From Asticcacaulis sp. (lineage in GTDB: Bacteria; Pseudomonadota; Alphaproteobacteria; Caulobacterales; Caulobacteraceae), in assembly GCA_024707255.1 (NCBI GenBank), contig JANQAC010000001.1:930001-994000 (forward strand): a stretch of DNA of 64,000 bases, in the 5' to 3' direction. Below the pieces are notes generated by a model. The model was not told where the DNA came from and searched no databases. It saw only the letters and a program-made list of their open reading frames with translations. This document shows positions 36,884-45,835 of this stretch, one piece after another. The translations under genes were made by a program, and so were the position numbers. Every line of letters begins with the position of its first letter. Position 1 is the first letter of the stretch.

Positions 36884-38065
36884 ATGTCTTTGAATCCCCA
36901 TACCGCTGCGTCCTTGCGGCCCCTGAAGATCATGATCGTCGATGACTCGGCGGTCGTGCGGGGGCTGATCTCGCGCTGGCTGGAACATGAGCCGGACATG
37001 GTGCTGGCCGGTCTGGCCATCGATGGCGCCAAGGGCGTGGAAAAGGTCAAGGAAATCCAGCCGGATGTGCTGATCCTCGACATCGAGATGCCGAACATGG
37101 GCGGTCTCGAAGCCCTGCCGAAGCTGCTGGCGGCCAAGCCGGGCCTCAAGGTGCTGATGGCCTCGACCCTGACGACGCGCGGCGCCAATGTCACCCTGCG
37201 CGCGCTCGAACTGGGCGCCGCCGACTACATCCCGAAGCCCGATTCGACCCGCATCGGCGGCGCCGACGGCTTCCGCACCGAACTGCTGACCAAGATCCGC
37301 GCGCTGTGCGGCCGCACGCGCTCGTGGCCTGCACCAGCCGCGCCGGCACCGGCAACGGAAAAGCCCGCCACGCTGGAGCGCCCCTCGGCCCTGACACCTC
37401 GTCCCGCGCCTGTCATGGCGCCAAAGCCTGTCATTACACCGGCCCCACCGATCTTACGGCCGCGCAGCACCGGCCCCAAGCGCATAGACTGCCTCGTGGT
37501 CGGGGCCTCTACCGGCGGCCCGCCGGCCCTGCGCGCCTTCCTGCTCGGCCTCGGCCCTGACTGGAAGATCCCCGTGCTGATCGTCCAGCACATGCCGGCC
37601 ACCTTCACCGCCATTCTCGCCGAACACCTCGACAAGGCCCTGCCGCAAAAGGTGCAGGAGGCGAAGGACGGAATGCTGATCGAGAGCCGCAACATCTATA
37701 TCGCCCCCGGCGACTGGCACATGACCATCAAGAACGACCCGATCGTCAAGCAGATCAAGCTCGACCAGGGGCCGCAGGTCAACTGGTGCCGCCCGGCGGT
37801 CGATCCCCTGTTCAGGTCCGCCGCCGACGCCTATGGCAATCATGCGCTCGGCGTGGTGCTGACCGGCATGGGCCACGATGGCCGTGACGGCGCCCAGGCG
37901 CTGGTCAATGTCAATGGCTCCGTCATGGTGCAGGATGAAGCCTCAAGCGTCGTCTGGGGAATGCCCGGCGCCGTGGCCGAAGCGGGCCTCGCTGAAATCA
38001 TCAAACCGATCGAAGGGCTCAGTGCGGCCTGTAAAGCTTTTGCGCGCGGGGAGCGTCCAAACTAA
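36884..38065 (+). CDS. cheB: chemotaxis response regulator / receptor methylesterase CheB
   Basis: Removes methyl groups (and deamidates) receptors for adaptation. Receiver domain: D20-D21, phospho-acceptor D66 in LILDIEMPNMGG, KPDS. A Pro/Ala linker (about 145-195) leads to the esterase domain with the catalytic Ser in VGASTGGPPALR, His in VQHMPATFT and Asp in LTGMGHDGRDG. The stop overlaps the cheR start (TAATG). Confidence 0.95.
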   Translation: MSLNPHTAASLRPLKIMIVDDSAVVRGLISRWLEHEPDMVLAGLAIDGAKGVEKVKEIQPDVLILDIEMPNMGGLEALPKLLAAKPGLKVLMASTLTTRGANVTLRALELGAADYIPKPDSTRIGGADGFRTELLTKIRALCGRTRSWPAPAAPAPATEKPATLERPSALTPRPAPVMAPKPVITPAPPILRPRSTGPKRIDCLVVGASTGGPPALRAFLLGLGPDWKIPVLIVQHMPATFTAILAEHLDKALPQKVQEAKDGMLIESRNIYIAPGDWHMTIKNDPIVKQIKLDQGPQVNWCRPAVDPLFRSAADAYGNHALGVVLTGMGHDGRDGAQALVNVNGSVMVQDEASSVVWGMPGAVAEAGLAEIIKPIEGLSAACKAFARGERPN

Positions 38066-38920
38066 TGACACCTGAAGATATCGAACACCTCGCCGCCACG
38101 CTCAAAACCCGCTCCGGCCTGATCCTCGGGATCGGACAAGACCTATCTGATCGAGAGCCGTCTGTCGCCTGTGGCGCGCCGCGAAGGCTTCGCCAATGTT
38201 TCGGCCCTGCTGTCCGCCCTGCGCACCAAGCGCGACGAAAAGCTGATGGCCGCCGTCACCGATGCCATGACGACCAACGAAACCTTCTTCTTCCGCGACA
38301 AGATCCCGTTTGACCAGTTCAAGAGCGACATCCTGCCGGCCCTGGCCAAGACGCGTCTTTCCGGCGACATCAAGGTGTGGTGCGCTGCCTGCTCTACCGG
38401 CCAGGAGCCCTATTCGCTGGCCATGCTGATGGACGAGGCCCGCATCCAGTATCCGCGCCTCAACCTCGATATCCTGGCCACCGATATCTCCGAGCGCTGC
38501 CTGGAAAAGGCGCAGGCCGGGCTTTACACGCAGTTCGAGGTCCAGCGCGGCCTGCCGATCACCATGATGGTCAAGCATTTCGAAAAGGTCGACGAGATGT
38601 GGCGCATCTCGCCGAAGCTGCGTTCGTCGATCCGCTTCAAGAAGATGAACCTGCTCGACGACCTGCGCATGGTTGGCCGCCAGGACGTGATCTACTGCCG
38701 CAATGTGCTGATCTATTTCGACCTGGAAACCAAGAAGCGCGTTCTAGAGCAGATGGCGACCCTGCTGGCCGATGACGGCTGCCTGTTCCTCGGCGCCGCC
38801 GAAACCGTGCTCGGCATCACCGATGCCTTCAAGCCGATGCCGGGGATGCGCGGGCTGTACGTGAAGAACCAGGCCAGCGCGCAGGTTTCGGCGCAGCGGG
38901 CGCTCAGAGGCGCGGCTTAA
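38065..38920 (+). CDS. cheR: chemotaxis receptor methyltransferase CheR, frameshifted as read
   Basis: Methylates receptor glutamates with SAM. The start MTPEDIEHLAATLKTRSGLI is in one frame; from KTYLIESRLSPVARREGF onward the protein is in another. Removing one G from the run at 38128-38130 joins them into about 284 residues. Signatures: TTNETFFFRDKIPFDQF, the SAM site VWCAACSTGQEPYSLAM, DILATDISERCLEKA and DVIYCRNVLIYFD. It ends the che cluster here. Confidence 0.92.
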
Positions 38921-39028
38921 GCCGGGGATACGTCCCTGCACGCTGAGCTTTCATAGGCTGCGGTAACATTCTGCGTGAACCCTTTGCGCGACCAAGTCCC
39001 ATCCCCACATATGCGAGGCTTTCTGTGA

Positions 39029-40042
<1,014 letters not shown>

Positions 40043-40066
40043 TCTGGGCTGAACCGCTAAGGCCAT

Positions 40067-40100
40067 AAAAAATCCCCCAGGACGGTCTGGGGGATTTTTT
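40067..40100. terminator. bidirectional intrinsic terminator
   Basis: Perfect 14-bp inverted repeat AAAAAATCCCCCAG-GACGGT-CTGGGGGATTTTTT between the convergent AKR and DUF4142 genes; T-runs on both strands. Confidence 0.93.
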
Positions 40101-40145
40101 CGCCCATAATCAGGCCAAAGACCTGACCCACTGGCGCGGAAATAT

Positions 40146-40790
40146 TTAATTGCCGCCCTGAGAAACCGCGTCGAGCTTGTCGCCATTGGTGGCCAGGATC
40201 GGCAGGGTGTTGGCAGCGAAGGTCTTGACCGATTCATCGCTGCCGGTTGCGGCATAGGACTTGAACACACCCTCGGCCTTGTCCGTTACATCACCCATTG
40301 CAGTGACATACTTGGTATCGAAATCGGCGCCCTTGGCGGCCTTCAGTTCACCGAGCTTCATATTGTAGTCATCGGTAAAATTCTGGTCGAAGTGCATGTC
40401 CGAGGTCGAACCCTGGATGGCCGTCACCATCGCTGTGCGGGTCTTCAGGGCGTTATCGAGCACGGCCTGTGCGGCCGCCTTGACATCGGCGCTTTCGCCT
40501 TGTGTGGCGGCCAACTGGCTGGCGGCGATGCTGAACTCATTGGCCATGAAGGCTTCCTTCATGAAGTCCTTGGCCGCATTGGCATCGGCGGCCACGGCCG
40601 GCGCGGCAGCGGGCGTCGCAGCAGGGGCGGCCGGATCGACAGCCGGCGCCGTGACGGGTGCCGTAACTGGCGGCACGGTGGGCTGCGCATCTGGGCTTGT
40701 GGTCGGGGTCGTGGTTTGGGCCGAGGCGCCAAGGGCGGTGGCCGCCATAACCGCGGCCAGAATACCGGAGACCTTATATACGTTCTTCAT
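40146..40790 (-). CDS. DUF4142 family exported protein
   Basis: From ATG 40790 (GAGGAC upstream) the 214-residue protein has a signal peptide (KNVYKVSGILAAVMAATALG, cleavage near ASAQ), a Pro/Thr/Ala-rich linker (about 28-65) and a ferritin-like helical DUF4142 domain: DFMKEAFMANEFSIAASQLA, and VTDKAEGVFKSYAATGSDES to the end. The family is periplasmic or outer-membrane associated with no known activity. Confidence 0.85.
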   Translation of the reverse strand: MKNVYKVSGILAAVMAATALGASAQTTTPTTSPDAQPTVPPVTAPVTAPAVDPAAPAATPAAAPAVAADANAAKDFMKEAFMANEFSIAASQLAATQGESADVKAAAQAVLDNALKTRTAMVTAIQGSTSDMHFDQNFTDDYNMKLGELKAAKGADFDTKYVTAMGDVTDKAEGVFKSYAATGSDESVKTFAANTLPILATNGDKLDAVSQGGN

Positions 40791-40984
40791 AACAGTCCTC
40801 ATTTTTAACGATCTGCACCTGTTGAGCGAATGCTGGCTGAGGAGACTGACAATAAGGACACGCCTTGGTGGAAATGGGGCTGTTTAAATAAGAGGCCGTA
40901 CCCCATCGCTGCACAAAAAATAAAAAAGCCATAGGTGCTGGCGGGCACGCCGGGCAATCGGGGCCAGATCGTGGCGAAAACCGG

Positions 40985-41348
40985 CTATGCCTGAACGCGC
41001 GCGGAAGGGTCTGCGGCGGGATGATCCTTGAACCAGGCCCGAAGCGCCGTCGCGGCTTCGGCGTTATTTTCCGTCACTTCATCCAGAAGAAAGCTCATCA
41101 GCTCGGCATAGTGGGTGAAGTTGGCGCGGTAAATGATCGAACGGCCGTCCCGATAGGCGGTCAGCAGCCCGGCGCCGGTCAGGATGCTGGAGGTGGGTCG
41201 AGGCGGTATTGGCCGGGATGGTGTTGGCGGCCGCGATCTTGCCCGCCGCCATGCCGTCCGGTCCCGCTTTCACGATGGTGCGGAAGACGTTCAGACGGCC
41301 GGGATGCGCCAGAGCAAAGAGATTTACCACCGCGTCTTCGCTGATCAT
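40985..41348 (-). CDS. ArsR-family winged-helix regulator, frameshifted as read
   Basis: MISEDAVVNLFALAHPGRLN, then VFRTIVKAGPDGMAAGKIAA and IPANTASTHL. Removing one base at 41189-41190 continues it as SILTGAGLLTAYRDGRSIIY, RANFTHYAELMSFLLDEV and a stop at 40985, about 120 residues. The recognition helix (PANTASTHLSILTGAGLL) and wing (YRDGRSIIYR) are those of ArsR proteins. No metal-binding cysteines are seen, so it likely senses something else. No clear target; the acyltransferase gene is divergent, about 390 bp away. Confidence 0.82.
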
Positions 41349-41737
41349 GGGGAGGCCTTTGGAAACGGACCGCGCGCAGCGAAAGCTGCATTTGCGCGAT
41401 AAAACTGTGAGCGAAGTGTTCTGCTATAATAAAACTATGGAAACTTAAAGGCGAGTTTCCCATTCTTCCCTCACAATATCCCGGCTGTCTTCACACGCTT
41501 TCGTGCATATGCGTGAACGGTGAAAAACGATTCGCCCCCTGACGGAAATGCAAATCCCGGCTTTTTGAAAAAAAATTGACCGCGCACCGTGATCCGGTTA
41601 CCGCCCCGACAAATTTTTTGATCATATAAAAGCGGTATTACTGTAATCAACATTCCCATTGGCATCTATATTGAATAACGGATTCTGTCTCGCGCCACTG
41701 TGTCGCGGAATGGTACAATCTTCCTTCGGACAGACAG
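41349..41737. other. 389-bp intergenic region without recognised gene
   Basis: Divergent control region between the arsR-like gene and the acyltransferase gene. It has A-runs and one GATTC but no palindrome, repeat or ORF that I could support. Confidence 0.5.
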
Positions 41738-42834
41738 ATGCACAAACATCGATACGCCTATCTCGATGGTTTACGCGGCGCCGCCGCCATCATTGTCATG
41801 ATTTTTCACGCGGACACCCTGTGGGGTTCAGCCTGGCCCATGGCCATCTGGCGGTCGATATCTTCTTCCTGATGAGCGGGTTTGTCATCGCCAGCGCCTA
41901 TGATGCCCGCCTGGCTTCGGGCGAAATGTCGGTTCCGGACTTTCTGAAGGTCAGACTCATACGGTTATATCCCGTTTACCTGATGTCTTTCGTGGTCTCC
42001 CTGCCCCTGTTCCTGAAAACCTATCTGGGTGTCGAAGGCATAACACCGGCTGGCTTGCTCTTCGCCGCCAAGACCATGGCGCTGAACCTTTTCATGCTGC
42101 CGTCATATTCGCCACGCGGCCCCGTTCTGTTTGCCGTCAACCTGGTCTACTGGTCGCTGTTCTTCGAAATGGCCGTCAATATCGTCTATGCGGCGTGTCA
42201 TCGTTTCCTCAAGGGCCGGGCGTTACTCACGGTGATCATGATTTCAGGTCTGGTGATAGCGGGACTGGCGCTGGTTAACGGCAACCTTGATCTCGGCGTT
42301 TCCTGGCCCGAATTCGGCGGCGGGCTTGCGCGCGCCGTGTTTGGCATTTTCGCCGGCATCGCCCTTTTCCGCTACCGCGACGGAATTGCGCTGCCGCTCA
42401 ACCGACTGCCTGCGCCCTTAGTTCTTGGGATCGCCTGCCTGCCCATGCTCATGCCCCGGAGCGACCCGTTCGACGGCGTGATCGATCTGCTAGCCGTGAT
42501 GATAATCTTTCCGGCGGCGGTGCTGATGCTTTCCAAGGCTGCCTCGGGGCGGACAACCAGCCTCTGGCTGGCTTTGGGTGCGGCCAGTTATCCGCTGTAC
42601 CTGCTGCACTTTCAGGCGTGGAAATACGCCGAGATCATGCTGCGCTATCATCCTGAAAAATATGCGCCATTTGCGGGCATAGTGACGCTCGGCCTGCTGA
42701 TTCCGTTGTGCATTCTTCTGGAACGCCGGGTTGATGAACCGATACGGCAATGGATGAGCAAACGCTGGATCAGGCGACCTGCGCCTGCAAGCCAGGTGCC
42801 GGCCGTCAAGACAGAAACCGATATGGCTGCATAG
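41738..42834 (+). CDS. acyltransferase 3 family membrane protein, frameshifted near the N-terminus
   Basis: An OafA-type integral membrane acyltransferase that modifies surface sugars. ATG 41738 gives MHKHRYAYLDGLRGAAAIIV and MIFHADTLW, the family start with the catalytic His. At the G-run 41823-41826 one missing G shifts the frame; after it GFSLAHGHLAVDIFFLMSGF continues to 42834. Restored length is about 365 residues with ten or so membrane segments and the motif RLIRLYPVYL. Acceptor unknown. Confidence 0.87.
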
Positions 42835-42849
42835 TCTCAGCCCTATCGA

Positions 42850-43365
42850 TTACGCCGCCAGCCGCAGAGCGTCCTCGCCCATGCGGTCAAGGCGCGCCTG
42901 TATTTGAGGGCTGGTCAGACAGGCTTCCGACAGATTGGCCAGGACATCAATGCGCGCCGCCAGGTGATTGAAGAGATCGGCGAAGGCCGTAATGCCGGAA
43001 GGCCCTATCGCATCGGCGGGATCGGGCATATGCCAGTCGACAATAACCGGCGTGCCCGAAAACTGCGGCATCCGCGCACTACCGCGGCGATCCGGCGACA
43101 GGCGGATGATGAAATCGAAGCCCGGATCGGCGTCATCCATGACCGCCGCCATCTGCTTGGCATGGACCCGGTCGGAATTGTAATTGATCTTTTCCAGCAG
43201 CGTCAGGGCGTGAGGACTGACGGCCTCGGCCACGCCATAGCCGGCGGAATAGGCCTGGAAGCGGCCGGCGCCCAGGCGATTGAGCAACGCCTCGGCCAGA
43301 ATGGACCGCGCCGAATTATCGGCACACAGAAACAGCACATTGAAGCTACGCAAATCTGTCGTCAT
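42850..43365 (-). CDS. low-molecular-weight phosphatase / arsenate-reductase-like protein
   Basis: A 171-residue protein of the LMW protein-tyrosine-phosphatase fold. The P-loop CADNSARS (Cys at about residue 14, CX5R) lies in VLFLCADNSARSILAEALLN. DWHMPDPAD supplies the general-acid Asp-Pro of the family. A 30-residue helical extension is at the C-terminus. It could act as a thioredoxin-linked arsenate reductase or a tyrosine phosphatase; the nearby ArsR-like gene is not adjacent. Confidence 0.82.
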   Translation of the reverse strand: MTTDLRSFNVLFLCADNSARSILAEALLNRLGAGRFQAYSAGYGVAEAVSPHALTLLEKINYNSDRVHAKQMAAVMDDADPGFDFIIRLSPDRRGSARMPQFSGTPVIVDWHMPDPADAIGPSGITAFADLFNHLAARIDVLANLSEACLTSPQIQARLDRMGEDALRLAA

Positions 43366-43514
43366 CAGCTTGTTCCCTGCATCGGAGCGACCAGTGTTGG
43401 CGGCCCCCTTATGAGAACAACGTTATCACCAATTGTTTATTCCGGGATTTACGAAATGGGTGAATGAATTGACAATAAGGACGGACCGGCAACTTTGACA
43501 ATCGGAGCAGCAGG

Positions 43515-43926
43515 TTAAGGCGCTGGGGAGAACCAATCCTCGCAACGAAGTCCCTCGACCCGTGAAAATTCTCTCAGATTCCCGGTGACTACGATGAGTC
43601 CCCGGCTGCGCGCATGACCAGCGATAAGCACATCGTAACCGCCGATTGGCGTACCCTTACGCTCCAGGTCTGCCCGGATATCTGCCGCGTGAGCAGCGGC
43701 TTCAGGTCCGAATGACAAGACCTCCAGCCGGGCTGCGAACTGCTCGACTTTCGTTCGGTTCAAAGCGGGACGGTCAGATTTTTTCGGCACCGTACAGCAA
43801 TTCAGTCAGTATGACGGTTGAAATACACAATCCATCCGCTTCAGCATTGAAGCGCTCACGAACGCTCTGTGGCCGATCCCTCAGGACACGAATACAGAGA
43901 TTTGTATCCAGCATATACCGGAGCAT
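43515..43926 (-). CDS. vapC: VapC-type PIN-domain ribonuclease toxin, frameshifted as read
   Basis: From ATG 43926 the frame reads MLRYMLDTNLCIRVLRDRPQ (first catalytic Asp), STVILTELLYGAEK (Glu) and then hits a stop. Removing one base from the T-run at 43779-43784 continues SDRPALNRTKVEQF, IGGYDVLIAGHARSRGLIVV and TGNLREFSRVEGL, with the last acidic residues of the PIN site and the end EDWFSPAP. Restored length 136 residues. The start overlaps the vapB stop (TAATG). Confidence 0.88.
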
Positions 43927-44147
43927 TAAAAGTCCTCACGGACCTGAGTATCCGGTTGGCTGCGCTTTCCAAGGTCTATGCCAGGCGCTGCGAAAAAATC
44001 GTCCCAGACATTATTGGACGGCACAATAATACGCCGCCCGCCCTCTCTGATAATTGTCACTTCCTTCACGCCTTCGGGAAAAGCCACGTCCTTAGACAAA
44101 CGAACGGCTTGTGAGCGGTTTGATTGGAACAAGGTCGTCCTGGACAT
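43926..44147 (-). CDS. vapB: VapB-type antitoxin
   Basis: A 73-residue AbrB/SpoVT-fold antitoxin: SRTTLFQSNRSQAVRLSKDV, AFPEGVKEVTIIREGGRRII and a toxin-binding C-terminus with WDDFF. ATG 44147 was chosen for its GGAGG six bases upstream; the frame is open further. It forms an overlapping pair with vapC. Confidence 0.88.
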   Translation of the reverse strand: MSRTTLFQSNRSQAVRLSKDVAFPEGVKEVTIIREGGRRIIVPSNNVWDDFFAAPGIDLGKRSQPDTQVREDF

Positions 44148-44169
44148 ACATGCCTCCATACAGCCCTGC

Positions 44170-44197
44170 ATAATAATGTTCAGTCGGGATATGTCAA
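44170..44197 (-). promoter_or_regulatory. sigma-70 type promoter of vapBC
   Basis: Leftward -35 TTGACA (44192-44197) and -10 TATTAT (44170-44175) with a 16-base spacer, 23 bases before the vapB start. Two ATATCCC phrases (leftward) next to the -35 could be antitoxin half-sites. Confidence 0.72.
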
Positions 44198-44253
44198 TGG
44201 GATATACCTATGCCAATGTCTGCACCCGCGTTGACTTTTTAAAGGCAAACAAA

Positions 44254-44286
44254 AAAAGCCTGCCGAGAGAGGTCGGCAGGCTTTTT
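44254..44286 (-). terminator. intrinsic terminator of ctrA
   Basis: AAAAAGCCTGCCGA-GAGAGG-TCGGCAGGCTTTTT, 14-bp stem with A/T runs on both sides, 28 bases after the ctrA stop; it can also serve rightward transcription. Confidence 0.92.
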
Positions 44287-44313
44287 CGATACTCTTAAAG
44301 GCAGGCGCGCTGA

Positions 44314-45015
44314 TTAAGCAGCGACGATCGAGCCCTGTTCGTGCGGATCGCGCAGCACATAGCCGCGGCCCCAGACGGTTTCGATATAGTGGTTGCCATC
44401 GGCGGCCACAGCCAGCTTCTTGCGCAGCTTGCAGATGAACACGTCAATGATCTTCAGTTCGGGCTCGTCCATGCCGCCATAGAGGTGGTTGAGGAACATT
44501 TCCTTGGTGAGCGTCGTGCCCTTGCGCAGGGACAGCAACTCCAGCATTTCGTATTCCTTGCCGGTCAGGTGGACGCGGTTGCCGGAGACTTCAACGGTCT
44601 TGGCATCCAGGTTGACGACGATGTCGCCGGTGCGGATGACCGACTGGGCGTGGCCCTTGGAACGACGGACAACGGCGTGGATACGCGCGATCAGTTCGTC
44701 CTTGTGGAACGGCTTGGTCATGTAGTCGTCGGCGCCGGAACCCGTGGTCTTGACCTTGGTATCGATTTCCGAGGTGCCGGAAAGGATCATGATCGGCGTG
44801 TTGATCTTGCCGACGCGCAACTGGCGCAGCACTTCCGGGCCGGACATGTCTGGCAGGCTGAGATCGAGCAGGATCAGATCGTAATCATAGATCTTGCCGA
44901 GGTCGATGCCCTCTTCGCCGAGGTCGGTGGTATAGACGTTAAAGCCTTCCGACTTGAGCATCAGTTCGATGCTCTGAGCGGTCGCGCTGTCGTCTTCAAT
45001 AAGTAGTACGCGCAT
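44314..45015 (-). CDS. ctrA: cell-cycle master response regulator CtrA
   Basis: An OmpR-family regulator controlling replication initiation, flagellum and division genes. ATG 45015 behind GGGAGGGG gives [20 protein letters not shown]; phospho-acceptor D51 lies in [13 protein letters not shown], with [20 protein letters not shown] and the winged-helix end [40 protein letters not shown]. The 233 residues match Caulobacter CtrA nearly throughout, and the end ...IVAA keeps the two alanines used as a ClpXP degron. The promoter region has ten CcrM sites and a TTAA box. Confidence 0.98.
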   Translation of the reverse strand: MRVLLIEDDSATAQSIELMLKSEGFNVYTTDLGEEGIDLGKIYDYDLILLDLSLPDMSGPEVLRQLRVGKINTPIMILSGTSEIDTKVKTTGSGADDYMTKPFHKDELIARIHAVVRRSKGHAQSVIRTGDIVVNLDAKTVEVSGNRVHLTGKEYEMLELLSLRKGTTLTKEMFLNHLYGGMDEPELKIIDVFICKLRKKLAVAADGNHYIETVWGRGYVLRDPHEQGSIVAA

Positions 45016-45101
45016 ATAAGCCCCTCCCGGCTCGTGGGTAACGAAAGCGGCACCCGCGACATGCGAATACCCGTTAACCTTCATGCTAAACAGGAAATCC
45101 C

Positions 45102-45121
45102 TTAAGATTCGTTAAGCTTAA
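45102..45121 (-). promoter_or_regulatory. CtrA-like box with embedded CcrM site in the ctrA promoter
   Basis: TTAA-GATTCG-TTAA (45102-45115) with a further TTAA at 45118-45121, about 90 bp upstream of the start codon. The GATTC in the spacer is a CcrM methylation target. It suggests control by CtrA itself and by methylation state, as in Caulobacter ctrA P1. Confidence 0.6.
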
Positions 45122-45320
45122 CAACTCGGGTTAGAAAACTCAGATTCAAGGGGTAAGGTGATTTGCGAATCGGGGGCAAGAGTCGGGAGTCAACGATTCT
45201 CTTTATGCACAGGATTTTTACCGGCATTTTCTCCGGGTGAGTCATTTGAATCACACAGTGAGAAAGGAAGTTTTGGCCAAAGGCCAAAACTTATGGAATC
45301 GAGACTAGATGTTTCGATTC
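45106..45320. promoter_or_regulatory. cluster of ten GANTC (CcrM) sites upstream of ctrA
   Basis: GANTC begins at 45106, 45143, 45167, 45180, 45187, 45195, 45239, 45248, 45296 and 45316. Random expectation for 215 bp is below one. An inverted repeat GTTTTGGCC-AAA-GGCCAAAAC (45270-45290) lies inside the cluster. The 447-bp gap 45016-45462 has no ORF I would support as a gene. Confidence 0.8.
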
Positions 45321-45462
45321 CCCTGACGAACGCCCGAAGCCTTGCGAAGGGCAAATTGTTTCAGCAGGTAGCGGAAACAAATAAAGGCCCTAAACAACGC
45401 AAAAATCCTTAGCGCGCCGCCATTGCCAGCGCGCCCTCAAAACCAGCTCTTATGAAACCTGA

Positions 45463-45771
45463 TTACGCTTCCTCGACCATATGGTGGAGGATATCGACAT
45501 AGCGCAGGTCGTTCTTTTCCGAGGCCAGCGCCGCTTTCACCAGCTTGTGGCGGGCTTCCTTGGGCTCCAGGGTGCCGATATCCACCCGCTCGACGATACG
45601 CATCAGGTGAGCATTCAGATCGGCGGCGTCATGGTGGGAGGCGCCCTCGAAAAAGCGCGTCAGGGCCTCGCACGCCTGGCTGCGGTCCAGAACGCCGGAC
45701 CGGAACATCTCAAGCACGCGGCCGATATTGATATCGAGCGCCTGCTGCGCCGCATCTTTCATAAAGAACAT
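45463..45771 (-). CDS. hypothetical protein, 102 residues, upstream of ctrA
   Basis: ATG 45771 follows AGGAG seven bases upstream. The protein is helical and soluble: KDAAQQALDINIGRVLEMFR, SGVLDRSQACEALTRFFEGA, AHLMRIVERVDIGTLEPKEA, and an end NDLRYVDILHHMVEEA. I do not recognise a family. It reads in the same direction as ctrA, but the long GANTC-rich gap between them makes co-transcription unlikely. Confidence 0.65.
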   Translation of the reverse strand: MFFMKDAAQQALDINIGRVLEMFRSGVLDRSQACEALTRFFEGASHHDAADLNAHLMRIVERVDIGTLEPKEARHKLVKAALASEKNDLRYVDILHHMVEEA

Positions 45772-45835
45772 AGGAGCACTCCTGTTGGTCCCCCGCCTTC
45801 TCTGTAATGTAACACAACCGCGTTACACGGACTGA

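Noticed and set aside
33418..38920. True pseudogenes in the chemotaxis cluster
   Set aside because: The broken genes keep every catalytic motif on both sides of single-base breaks, and intact cheW, cheY and cheB lie between them. Sequence error explains this better than decay.
45311..45335. TTTCGATTCCCC stretch like a tRNA T-arm
   Set aside because: No acceptor, D or anticodon arms can be drawn around it.
45158..45412. Rightward 84-codon ORF upstream of ctrA
   Set aside because: It runs through the GANTC cluster, has no ribosome site and no recognisable sequence. The region is better read as regulatory DNA.
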